A stretch of DNA of 64,000 nt, from the NCBI GenBank assembly GCA_963810555.1, contig CAWENX010000018.1:124001-188000 (forward strand), written 5' to 3'. The translations under genes and the position numbers were made by a program. The notes under the pieces are model-generated. The model ran no database searches, was not told the DNA's origin, and worked only from the letters and a program-made list of their open reading frames with translations. Below, piece after piece: positions 27,595 through 35,498 of this stretch (position 1 is the stretch's first letter; each line of letters begins with the position of its first letter). Source of the DNA: G963677325 sp963810555. Its GTDB lineage: Bacteria > Bacteroidota > Bacteroidia > Bacteroidales > Prolixibacteraceae.

Positions 27595-28369
27595 TGTCAA
27601 TGCCAATGTAGGCCACTGGCCTTTCAAGCAGCTGAAATACAATACCTGTTCTTCCCTCCTGGACAGAATGAACCGCTTTGGGGTGGATATGTCTGTGATC
27701 AGTAATCTGAATGGAATATTTTATAAAAACACCCAATGCGCTAACGAAGAACTCTTCGAAGAGTTAAAGTCAAACAGGAAATTCAAAGAAAGATTTATTC
27801 CTTTTGCCATCATCAATCCCATTTATGCCGGATGGAAAGAGGATATTGATCAATGCGTGAAGAAGATGGGAATGAAAGGGATCCGCCTCTACCCTCTTTA
27901 TCATGATTACGGAATAAATGATCCATCATGTATTGAACTTGTAAAGACGGCACGTGATTATGGTTTACCTGTTGCGTTTACGCTCAGAATGGTCGATTCA
28001 AGGCAGCGCTCATGGATGGATATTTCAGAAGAATGGACCTTAAAATCGGTGATGCCGGTCATAAAGGAAGTCCCTGATGCAAAATACCTTATACTCAATT
28101 TGGCCAACAGCTATAAGCTTGATAATGAAGAATCGGAGCTGTTGAAAAAGGTCGATTTCCTTATAGACACTTCAGGCCGTTCGATCACCAATCCTGCAGA
28201 GATGTTCAAAACTTTCGGAAAAGATAAGATGGCCTATGGAACCCACTCCCCTGTCCTGGATGACATGACGGGCCTGTTAAGGATCGAATCGCTCAGGGAA
28301 GAGGAAGCTGACAAAGCGACAAAAGAATTGCTCAGGTGGGGAAATGCAAAGAGATTTTTAAAGCTTTAA
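27581..28369 (+). CDS. Amidohydrolase-family protein, cytoplasmic
   Basis: 262 residues, amidohydrolase_2-like: DVNANVGHWPF replaces the HxH of the upstream protein, MGMKGIRLYPLYHDYG marks the middle strands, and AYGTHSPVLDD lies near the C-terminus. The usual HxH is not complete (N-A-N), so activity may differ or be absent. An AAAGGAGG ribosome site lies just before the ATG pair at 27581/27584; this strong signal is rare in the window. The gene overlaps the upstream amidohydrolase and is spaced four bases from the aldo/keto reductase gene. Confidence 0.75.
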   Translation: MMLIDVNANVGHWPFKQLKYNTCSSLLDRMNRFGVDMSVISNLNGIFYKNTQCANEELFEELKSNRKFKERFIPFAIINPIYAGWKEDIDQCVKKMGMKGIRLYPLYHDYGINDPSCIELVKTARDYGLPVAFTLRMVDSRQRSWMDISEEWTLKSVMPVIKEVPDAKYLILNLANSYKLDNEESELLKKVDFLIDTSGRSITNPAEMFKTFGKDKMAYGTHSPVLDDMTGLLRIESLREEEADKATKELLRWGNAKRFLKL

Positions 28370-28373
28370 TACC

Positions 28374-29342
28374 ATGGACAGACGCAAATTTGTAGGAACA
28401 CTGGCAACGGCATCGTTTGCCGGAGCAGCAGGAATCCAGTTTGGTTTTACCGAAGGTGCTGAAAGAAAATCAGGGATAAGGAAATTCGATCTACCTAAGC
28501 GTGTACTTGGGAAAACGGGAGTTGAAGTAACAGCGCTTATAATTGGAGGTGTTTCAGGGATGATGCAGAAGCCGACTGCCGAATTTAATCCTTCAGATCT
28601 TGCCAATGCTGCCCTGGATGCCGGAATCAATTACTTCGACACTTCGAATGATTATGAGGGCGGGCAGTCGGAGATCAATTACGGCGTGGTACTTGCCAAG
28701 CGAAGGAAGGAAGTATTTTTGGCAACAAAATGCAGCAGCCGAACTTATGACGGAGTGATGAAGGATGTTGAAGCAAGCCTGAAACGCCTGCAGACTGATC
28801 ATCTTGACCTTTACCAGATTCATGGAGTCGGGGCTAAAGAAGATATTACACTCTGGGGCAAGCCTGACGGGGCAATGAAAGCATTGCTTAAATTAAAGGA
28901 TGAGAAAGTAACAAGGTTTATCGGCGTCACGGGTCACGAAGATGCAGATGTAATGATTCGTGCAATAGAGATGTATGAATTCGACACCATATTGACCACC
29001 TTCAATGCGGTGCCGCGGCGCCTGCCGTTCAGGGAAAATTTGCTTCCCATAGCGCTTAAAAAGAACATGGGCATCATTGCCATGAAAGTAATGGGTGGCG
29101 GTGAGGGCGCTCTTGCAATTGGCAATGCGATACACAATGAAAAGAAGAACTGGTACTGGGATGAGGCCAACAAACAATTCGATTCCAAAACATTGGTCCG
29201 TTATGTGCTGGGATTGCCAGTATCCTGTGCGGTGGTAGGCATGAAGTCGTTGAAAGAATTGGAATCAAACCTTATAGCAGCTGCCGAAATGAAGCCTCTC
29301 ACAAGGAATGAGCAGATTGAAATTGAAAACATGCTGGTGTGA
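28374..29342 (+). CDS. Aldo/keto reductase with exported leader
   Basis: 322 residues. The leader MDRRKFVGTLATASFAGAAG has a twin-arginine-type pattern. The catalytic tetrad of aldo/keto reductases is visible: aspartate in FDTSNDY, tyrosine in the same segment, lysine in LATKCSS and histidine in YQIHG. RVLGKTGVEVTALIIGG is the usual barrel entry. NAD(P)H-dependent carbonyl reduction is the family reaction; the substrate is unknown. It ends by overlapping the start of the next gene (GTGTGA), a sign of translational coupling within the operon. Confidence 0.88.
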   Translation: MDRRKFVGTLATASFAGAAGIQFGFTEGAERKSGIRKFDLPKRVLGKTGVEVTALIIGGVSGMMQKPTAEFNPSDLANAALDAGINYFDTSNDYEGGQSEINYGVVLAKRRKEVFLATKCSSRTYDGVMKDVEASLKRLQTDHLDLYQIHGVGAKEDITLWGKPDGAMKALLKLKDEKVTRFIGVTGHEDADVMIRAIEMYEFDTILTTFNAVPRRLPFRENLLPIALKKNMGIIAMKVMGGGEGALAIGNAIHNEKKNWYWDEANKQFDSKTLVRYVLGLPVSCAVVGMKSLKELESNLIAAAEMKPLTRNEQIEIENMLV

Positions 29343-30094
29343 AGGAGATTGAACGCCGTAAATTCGTAGGGACAATATTGGGGGGCACAGGCTTGCTTGG
29401 ATTGCCGTTTGCCGGTTACTCAGGCACGAATAACCCTGAAAGCAAGGAGAATACAATCCGTTTAAAAGGCCGTCAGGACTCCCCTGTTACGCATTGGGAT
29501 GTGATCACTATCGGCAGTCTGTCGCGAAACAGGTATTGGGGCGACAGTGATGAAAAGGCGATTCACAGCGTAATTTGCACCTGTACGGTGATCTCCGGAA
29601 AGAATTTTCATGTACTTGTCGATCCTTCGATTGCTGATGAAAGCCTTATGAAAACCGAGCTTGACCGCCGGACAGGACTTAAACCGGACGATATTGAACT
29701 GGTTTTCATCACCCATCAGCATGGCGATCATTTCGCGGGAATCAGGCACTTTCAGAAGGCTAAATGGGCTGCAGGATCTGAAACTGCCGGCATCCTCAAT
29801 AAGACGGGAAATTTTGAAAAGAAAATAGAACCGGCAGGGAGTAATCTTTTCGGCGCCATTGAACTTATACCGACTCCGGGCCATACTACTGACCATCAGT
29901 GCCTTCGCTTCGATCATAACGGCTTTTCAATTGTCATAGCCGGGGATTCAGTGGCTACAAAGGATTTCTGGAATGAGAGGCGTCCTTATTACAATGCCCT
30001 GGACGTTGAAGAGTCAAAGCGAACCATGGAAAAGATCAATTCTCTTGCAGATATTATCGTTCCCGGGCATGATAACTGCTTTGTGAACTTTTAA
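29339..30094 (+). CDS. Metallo-beta-lactamase-fold hydrolase with exported leader
   Basis: 251 residues from a GTG start at 29339 that overlaps the upstream TGA; it is the only start that keeps the RRKFVGTILGG twin-arginine-like leader. The metal motif THQHGDHFAG near residue 125, TPGHTTDH near residue 181 and PGHD near residue 243 are the ligands of the MBL fold. Lactamase activity is not implied; such proteins hydrolyse lactones, thioesters or phosphoesters. Last gene of the 26640-30094 operon, so it may act in the same catabolic pathway as the reductase and amidohydrolases. Confidence 0.85.
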   Translation: MKEIERRKFVGTILGGTGLLGLPFAGYSGTNNPESKENTIRLKGRQDSPVTHWDVITIGSLSRNRYWGDSDEKAIHSVICTCTVISGKNFHVLVDPSIADESLMKTELDRRTGLKPDDIELVFITHQHGDHFAGIRHFQKAKWAAGSETAGILNKTGNFEKKIEPAGSNLFGAIELIPTPGHTTDHQCLRFDHNGFSIVIAGDSVATKDFWNERRPYYNALDVEESKRTMEKINSLADIIVPGHDNCFVNF

Positions 30095-30106
30095 TATTGG
30101 AAGTTC

Positions 30107-30183
30107 TGCCACCAAAACACAAAACACAAATGAAACACAAAAAAATATTTGGCGTAATTTGGAGTTTTGGTGCTTTTGTGGCA
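30107..30183. repeat. Imperfect hairpin with CAAAA/TTTTG words
   Basis: TGCCACCAAAACACAAAAC at the left pairs imperfectly with TTTTGGTGCTTTTGTGGCA at the right. It lies 13 bases after the MBL gene and could end the operon transcript. Confidence 0.6.
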
Positions 30184-30198
30184 TATTTTATTTCCTTT

Positions 30199-30368
30199 TA
30201 ACCGCAAAGCCCACGAAGCAGACGCAAAACACGCTAAGATAAGAATATGAGAATGTGTGAAGATGTGAAGATGAGAATACCTTACTCCCTCACCCTCTCG
30301 CCCTTTCACTTACTCACCTTCTTATCTTTGCGATCTTGGCAAAATATCTTCGCGGCATTTGCGGTTAA
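30199..30368. repeat. CAAAG-rich imperfect hairpin, intergenic
   Basis: Begins TAACCGCAAAGCCCACGAAG and ends TTTGCGGTTAA, with CTTTGCGATCTTGG inside the right half. Same family as 10956-11058. The centre holds unrelated GAAGATG/CTCACCC words. The rest of the 30095-30636 gap carries only the tandem array and decayed DUF6266 upstream sequence. Confidence 0.65.
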
Positions 30369-30527
30369 TTTTTTCTGACTTTTTGGACACCCTCCATTCA
30401 TAATCGAAAATCCTTTCCCTGACAATTTTAGCCCAAAGATTAAAAAAGAATTTTCCCCTCCTCCGCTTTTGTTTTATCGCTATTTTCCCTTTATCAGCAT
30501 TAAAACATGCCCGTACTATATTCGTAC

Positions 30528-30571
30528 CTTCTTCAGTGCTTATTCAGTTCTTCTTTAGTACTTGTTCAGTT
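30528..30571. repeat. 4 x 11-bp tandem array upstream of a DUF6266 relic
   Basis: Four units: CTTCTTCAGTG, CTTATTCAGTT, CTTCTTTAGTA, CTTGTTCAGTT. A -7-like TATCTTTA begins 17 bases after the array, nearly the same spacing as at 12914-12957, although the unit sequence is unrelated. Confidence 0.8.
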
Positions 30572-30636
30572 ATAATAATTCAAATACTATCTTTACTCTG
30601 TTAAAATACAATTTTAAGAATAAAGAGATCATAGGT

Positions 30637-30885
30637 ATGGTAATAGGATGTAACGTCTCATGTGCAGTTACAAAACTGCTTTTCTAAGGCCCGCACGATG
30701 AGCTGATGATGATGGCCTCAAATGATGCCAAATTTACCGGTCCGATCAAAACCGGAGCATTAAGAAAACAGGAATCGGCTGTTGTTCAGCTTCTTTCAGT
30801 AACAGGAATAATAAACGGCATTTATCTCTTTTTTGGCTCGGATAAAAGAAAACTTTATTTGCCGGATACGTATTTTGGGATTTAA
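30637..30885 (+). pseudogene. DUF6266 relic with internal deletion (copy 4)
   Basis: A start resembling the intact gene (ATGGTAATAGGATGTAACGT, compare MGKIIGSN) is followed by a stop and a direct jump to the C-terminal third, DELMMMASND, then GALRKQESAV and FFGSDKRKLY, ending GGGATTTAA. The middle of the gene is missing. Upstream it keeps the tandem array and a RATTAAAAAAGAATTTTCCC-like block shared with the intact locus. Confidence 0.85.
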
Positions 30886-31084
30886 AAACTTTTTTGAATA
30901 TAAATTAAGCCATTGATCCTTGAATTTATAAATATTCTTTATCTTAGTTGAATAATTAACGAGTAAGTATTAACCACATGTATGCGAAATATACGCTCTA
31001 TGTGTATATACAAGCGTTGGCGGTAAGATAACATAATAACGAAAAATAGAAATATCTGTAAATAGCAGAAAAAACAATACAAAT

Positions 31085-31774
31085 ATGACATTTGATTTTT
31101 ACACATTTCTACATTATGTCTTTATAGGATTGGTGGCTTTGTTTCCAGTTGTTAATCCGTTTGGGACTGCTTTTATTGTAAGCCCATATTTTTCTGAGTT
31201 ATCCAACAAGGAAAGAATAAGAGCAGTAAAACGAATTGCTTTTTATGCGTTGGGTATTTGTGTGTTTACCTTGTTGGCCGGGCATTGGATTCTGCAATTG
31301 TTTGGATTGTCCATTCCGATTGTTCAACTTGCAGGCGGGATAATGATTTGTAAAATAGGATGGGATTTTCTAACTCCGGCAAAAACAGAACCTGAAGCAA
31401 ATTTAGCAAGCGAAGAAAAGGGTTTAGGTCCGGAAATGGCACTTGAAAATAAACTGTTTTATCCTATTACCTTTCCCATAACCACCGGGGCTGGCACAAT
31501 ATCAGTTCTCTTTACTTTAAGTGCACACGGATCGAATAAGAATATGGAGCAATATCTAATAAACACAGGTGCTATAATAATTGCTGTTATCGGAATATGC
31601 ATCCTGGTTTTTATTTGTTATGTCAATGCAAATATGCTAATCAACTATTTGGGTTCTCATCGTGAGAAAATAGTGAACAGCATAATGGCTTTTTTAATTT
31701 TTTGCGTAGGGTTACAAATAGCTGTTGAAGGAATTACGAATTTAATCCAGCCACTGACAACACATTTGCAATAG
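31085..31774 (+). CDS. MarC-family membrane protein
   Basis: 229 residues with about six membrane helices. FIGLVALFPVVNPFGTAFI near residues 13-31 and LAGGIMICKIGWDFL near residue 81 match the MarC/UPF0056 family; FYPITFPITTGAGTIS near residue 124 is its conserved central segment. These are inner-membrane proteins of unsettled function, historically linked to but not responsible for multiple antibiotic resistance. It follows the DUF6266 relic and has a low-GC composition. No partner gene is adjacent. Confidence 0.85.
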   Translation: MTFDFYTFLHYVFIGLVALFPVVNPFGTAFIVSPYFSELSNKERIRAVKRIAFYALGICVFTLLAGHWILQLFGLSIPIVQLAGGIMICKIGWDFLTPAKTEPEANLASEEKGLGPEMALENKLFYPITFPITTGAGTISVLFTLSAHGSNKNMEQYLINTGAIIIAVIGICILVFICYVNANMLINYLGSHREKIVNSIMAFLIFCVGLQIAVEGITNLIQPLTTHLQ

Positions 31775-32129
31775 GCGGGATGACTTGATTCTACGGCACT
31801 TTTGTGGTTACAGAATGTTCAGTGCTCCATATAAACTTTTTTGCTAAAAAGCCCTCCCATTGCCTTTGCCACCTCACGATTTTATCGCCTGGTATTTAAA
31901 GCAGTTTATTAAATTTATCAAAGGAACTGCAATTATAAATTTCATCAGCCGGAAGATATTTAATTTGTAAGTTTTGCTTGCGTGAAATGGTCAAATGTTT
32001 TACCCGAAATTATTATTCTTAAATCATGCCACGCAACACAATCGTACGACAGCGAGGGGTTATAAAATACGGATTAAATCCCTATGTTGGGCAAATAATT
32101 TTAATCGAAATAATGTATTTCTCAGGACC
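31775..32129. other. Intergenic region, nothing recognised
   Basis: About 355 bases between the convergent marC and DUF3108 genes. A possible ORF at 31995-32183 has no family resemblance and runs into the DUF3108 gene. No hairpin terminator, RNA or repeat was recognised. Confidence 0.5.
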
Positions 32130-32930
32130 TTATTTCTGAATGATCAAAGAATCAACAATGTTCTCATATTTATCGAGTTCTAACCTAACGATGCCAATGT
32201 TGCGGATATCCATCCGGGCCAAAACAGGCAGGCAGTTGTTATCATCTGTGAACCAAAGGGTCAGATCGTCCGGTCTTTTAAAAATACGCCCCACTTCAAC
32301 TACCGGGTTTATTTTGAGGCATCTGATTCTTCCAAATTTTGTTTTGATGGTATCTTTTCCCACATATACGAGGCGAAAAGGAAATATTTCGTCTGAAAAC
32401 CAGATGTTTACAAAAATCACATCTCCTTCATTCATCCTCGAAAAATCGATTCGTCTTAAATAATAGATAGTTGAAGTTAAATCGAGAATTTTTTCCGGGA
32501 CACTATGCACTTCGGAAAGTTTCGATTCAACAGTATTGTTTTTCCGGTTATAAGTAACCTCATTGAACCTCTTATAATGGCCTTCCCTGACATTGCGCAC
32601 CTGTTTGTAGGGCAAATTTGTTTCTTTATCGAACCAGCTTTCATAAATATCTTTTACTCTATAAATTATATTGGCTATTCCGACAGTTTGTCCTGTTAAT
32701 GAAGCATGAAAGACCTTTTTCCTTTCGTAAACTGAATCGGTAAGCGAGAGGGTGGTAATTCCGGCTAACAGAAAACCATAGTGGATATGATAAGTCAGAT
32801 TTTCCCCTGTCTTAAAGGCAGTATTTGGTTTAACGGGAGGTGTAAAAATCTCCTGAGCATCAATATGCCTGGCATTCAGTGAGATTATAAAGAGAAAAAT
32901 TATGAAAATATTCACTTCCCTGGTTTTCAT
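32130..32930 (-). CDS. DUF3108-family exported protein
   Basis: 266 residues with a signal peptide ending near HIDAQE. The pattern FKTGENLTYHIHYGFLLAG near the N-terminus, a middle rich in beta strands, and the C-terminal ARMDIRNIGIVRLEL are typical of DUF3108 proteins, thought to have an outer-membrane or lipoprotein-like beta fold. Function unknown. The gene is alone on the minus strand and faces away from the esterase pair that follows. Confidence 0.75.
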   Translation of the reverse strand: MKTREVNIFIIFLFIISLNARHIDAQEIFTPPVKPNTAFKTGENLTYHIHYGFLLAGITTLSLTDSVYERKKVFHASLTGQTVGIANIIYRVKDIYESWFDKETNLPYKQVRNVREGHYKRFNEVTYNRKNNTVESKLSEVHSVPEKILDLTSTIYYLRRIDFSRMNEGDVIFVNIWFSDEIFPFRLVYVGKDTIKTKFGRIRCLKINPVVEVGRIFKRPDDLTLWFTDDNNCLPVLARMDIRNIGIVRLELDKYENIVDSLIIQK

Positions 32931-33140
32931 AAAAATGTATTTCTGTAGTATCTGAAACAGATTAACAGAGAGGAATCCATTTATGTTCGATTTCCCGTAT
33001 GTTTAAAGTCAAGAAATTTATTTAGTTTTATAATTGCAAATCATTGGTTAAAATGTTGCTGGCTGCAAATCAATATCATTACAGATAACTTTTGATCTTA
33101 CAACATTTTAACAGAACCTAAACATTTAAAGGATACATAT

Positions 33141-35498
33141 ATGAACCGGAATTTTTGGTTAGTTGTGACTTTTTGTTGTTTTATTTTCAGCTATTCTTAC
33201 GGATCACAGGGAGGCCAGCCAGATGTAAACAGACAAAAAGCTTATCTTGAAGAGATATTAAAGGTTATAGACCTTAAACAGCACGGATATTCAACAGCGA
33301 GGCGTGTTACATATCAGGACAGCACCTGGCTGGATTGGCTTCACCGGAGCGGTGAACTGCCGCCTGATTTCAGCCAGATGCGCTCTATGCCATTTCTTCC
33401 CGAACCGCTTGTTATAAATAAAGGGGGACAAGATATTCCCATCAAAACCAAAGAACAGTGGCAGGAAAAACGTGAGTGGATAAAAAAAGAATTTCAGCAC
33501 TGGGTCTCGGGGACTGTGCCTCCTGCGCCTAAAAGCTTTGAATCAAAGATTCTCTCAGACAGGACGGAAGAGGGAACGCATATTCAGATGATTGAAATGC
33601 AGTTCGGCCCGGAAAACAAAGCCAGGATGACAATCGAGCTGATGATACCTGAGGGAAAAGGCCCGTTTCCGGTTTATATGAGCCAATGGAGCCAAAGGGA
33701 CTGGGTACAGCTTGCCGTCAGAAGAGGTTATATCGGATGTGTATATGCAGCCGCTGATAATAAAGACGATACACAGGCTTACCAGTCTTTGTATCCGGAC
33801 TATGACTTCAGTCATTTGATGCGCCGGGCATGGGGTGCCTCAAGAGTGGTGGATTATCTTATGACGAGAAAGGAAGTGAATAAAAATCAGATTGCCATTA
33901 CAGGTCATTCACGGAACGGGAAACAGTCACTCTGGGCTGCCGCTTTTGATGATCGTATCTCGGCTGTTGTTTCAGCCAGCGGCGGCACAGGGGCAATCAC
34001 TCCGTGGCGATACAGTGATCCTCAGTATACCAGCGGCACTCTCGATGCCATTTGTGCTTTTAATCCGCAATGGTTTCATCCCCGCCTGAGATTTTTCTTC
34101 GGAAGAGAAGACAAATTGCCAATCGACCAGAATCTGCTGATTTCGTTGATTGCTCCGCGGATTCTTCTGCTTCATTATTCGGTAATGGAACTTGAATTGA
34201 ATCCCTGGGCAAATGAGCAGTGTTATCAATCTGTAAAGAAGGTTTATTCCTTTTTAGGCGCGGAACAAAATGTCGGCATATTACCGAGGCCAGGTGAGCA
34301 TGAGTTATCTACGCGTGATGTGGAACGCTGTATCGATTATCTCGATAATCATTTCAAACGGGCACATATCCCATGGGCAGAAAAGCATTATTTTGATTAT
34401 TCCTATAATCAATGGGCGAAAAGTCATAAAGCTGACAGTATTGAAGCAAAGAATATAAAACCGGTGACGATAACCCCGAAAGGGTTTGGAACCCTTTCGG
34501 GGTTTCTTTCAATCAAAAAGGAAATTCTGAATAACCTGCAATGGATATTGGGAGAAGAACCTTCGGGAGTAAAACCGGGCAGAATTGTATTATCGGGCCA
34601 AAGTGACTGGATCAACCAGATTACAGGCCATCCTCAGGTTAAAGGCGCTAAATACCAGTATATTTCACCATACAATGCGATGGGAGATTATCTCAGGGGA
34701 ATGATTTACTACCCTGTTGATGAAAAAGGAAACAGAAAATTGCCGGCTAACGGAAAAATGCCTGTGGTTATATATCTGCATCAATATGCGTACAATCATG
34801 GTTTTGCAAAAGGCTACCGCCTCCCGGCAAACGGTAATCCTCAAAACGGCTCTTTGTTCCAGGCACTTATCGATAAAGGTTTTGCGGTGATGGCGATCGA
34901 TATGTGCGGTTTTGGAACCCGCCTTGATGAAGGACGTTTTTTCTATGATCGTTTCCCGACATGGTCAAAAATGGGTATGATGGTAAGCGATGTCAAAGCA
35001 TGTGTGGATGCTTTAAATACCTTCAATTTTATTGATAACAGGAATATCTTCATTTTAGGAAATACGATCGGGGGAAGTGTAGGATTTATGGCTGCGGCGG
35101 AGGATGAAAGGATTGCAGGATTAGCGGTTCTTTCGTCAGTTACACCCTGGAGAACAAGCAACTCCACATACGAGAGTATAAGAACTTATTCCCAACAGCA
35201 TTTATTTACTCCCCGATTAGGTTTTTATGCAAAGCATCCGCAGGATACTCCCGTGGATTTTGCAGAAATTATTTCCTGTATAGCGCCGCGGCCTGTTTTG
35301 GTTATTGCTCCTTCGCTTGACCGCTATGCAGATAAGACAGCAGTAGAAAACGTAATGAATAATGTCCAAAATGTCTATAAACTGTATGGAAAAGAAAATC
35401 AGTTAGACTTTCAGCAGCCGTTGGAAATAAACAGGTTGAACAATGAGATGATTTCTGAGACCGTCGATTTTTTCCTGAGCCATTTAAATATTAATTAA
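33141..35498 (+). CDS. Two-domain alpha/beta-hydrolase esterase, paralogue 3
   Basis: 785 residues with a signal peptide (MNRNFWLVVTFCCFIFSYS). Same layout as the 21518 and 23875 genes: TGHSRNGKQSLWAAAFDDR elbow in domain 1, GNTIGG in domain 2, and a linker palindrome (34472-34504). Domain 1 shows SASGGTGAITPWRYSD. The stop codon is directly followed by the ATG of paralogue 4. It probably arose with paralogue 4 by duplication of a gene pair; the order within the pairs is not proven. Likely periplasmic deacylation or demethylation of polysaccharide esters. Confidence 0.85.
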   Translation: MNRNFWLVVTFCCFIFSYSYGSQGGQPDVNRQKAYLEEILKVIDLKQHGYSTARRVTYQDSTWLDWLHRSGELPPDFSQMRSMPFLPEPLVINKGGQDIPIKTKEQWQEKREWIKKEFQHWVSGTVPPAPKSFESKILSDRTEEGTHIQMIEMQFGPENKARMTIELMIPEGKGPFPVYMSQWSQRDWVQLAVRRGYIGCVYAAADNKDDTQAYQSLYPDYDFSHLMRRAWGASRVVDYLMTRKEVNKNQIAITGHSRNGKQSLWAAAFDDRISAVVSASGGTGAITPWRYSDPQYTSGTLDAICAFNPQWFHPRLRFFFGREDKLPIDQNLLISLIAPRILLLHYSVMELELNPWANEQCYQSVKKVYSFLGAEQNVGILPRPGEHELSTRDVERCIDYLDNHFKRAHIPWAEKHYFDYSYNQWAKSHKADSIEAKNIKPVTITPKGFGTLSGFLSIKKEILNNLQWILGEEPSGVKPGRIVLSGQSDWINQITGHPQVKGAKYQYISPYNAMGDYLRGMIYYPVDEKGNRKLPANGKMPVVIYLHQYAYNHGFAKGYRLPANGNPQNGSLFQALIDKGFAVMAIDMCGFGTRLDEGRFFYDRFPTWSKMGMMVSDVKACVDALNTFNFIDNRNIFILGNTIGGSVGFMAAAEDERIAGLAVLSSVTPWRTSNSTYESIRTYSQQHLFTPRLGFYAKHPQDTPVDFAEIISCIAPRPVLVIAPSLDRYADKTAVENVMNNVQNVYKLYGKENQLDFQQPLEINRLNNEMISETVDFFLSHLNIN
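34472..34504 (+). repeat. 33-bp in-frame palindromic element, copy C
   Basis: Arms of 15 bp, AACCCCGAAAGGGTT and its reverse complement, with a three-base loop TGG. Encodes TPKGFGTLSGF in the esterase linker. Confidence 0.88.

Noticed and set aside
30990..31030. attC-like integron site before marC (GCGTTGGCGG)
   Set aside because: Core does not match GTTRRRY and no integrase is present; short chance palindrome.
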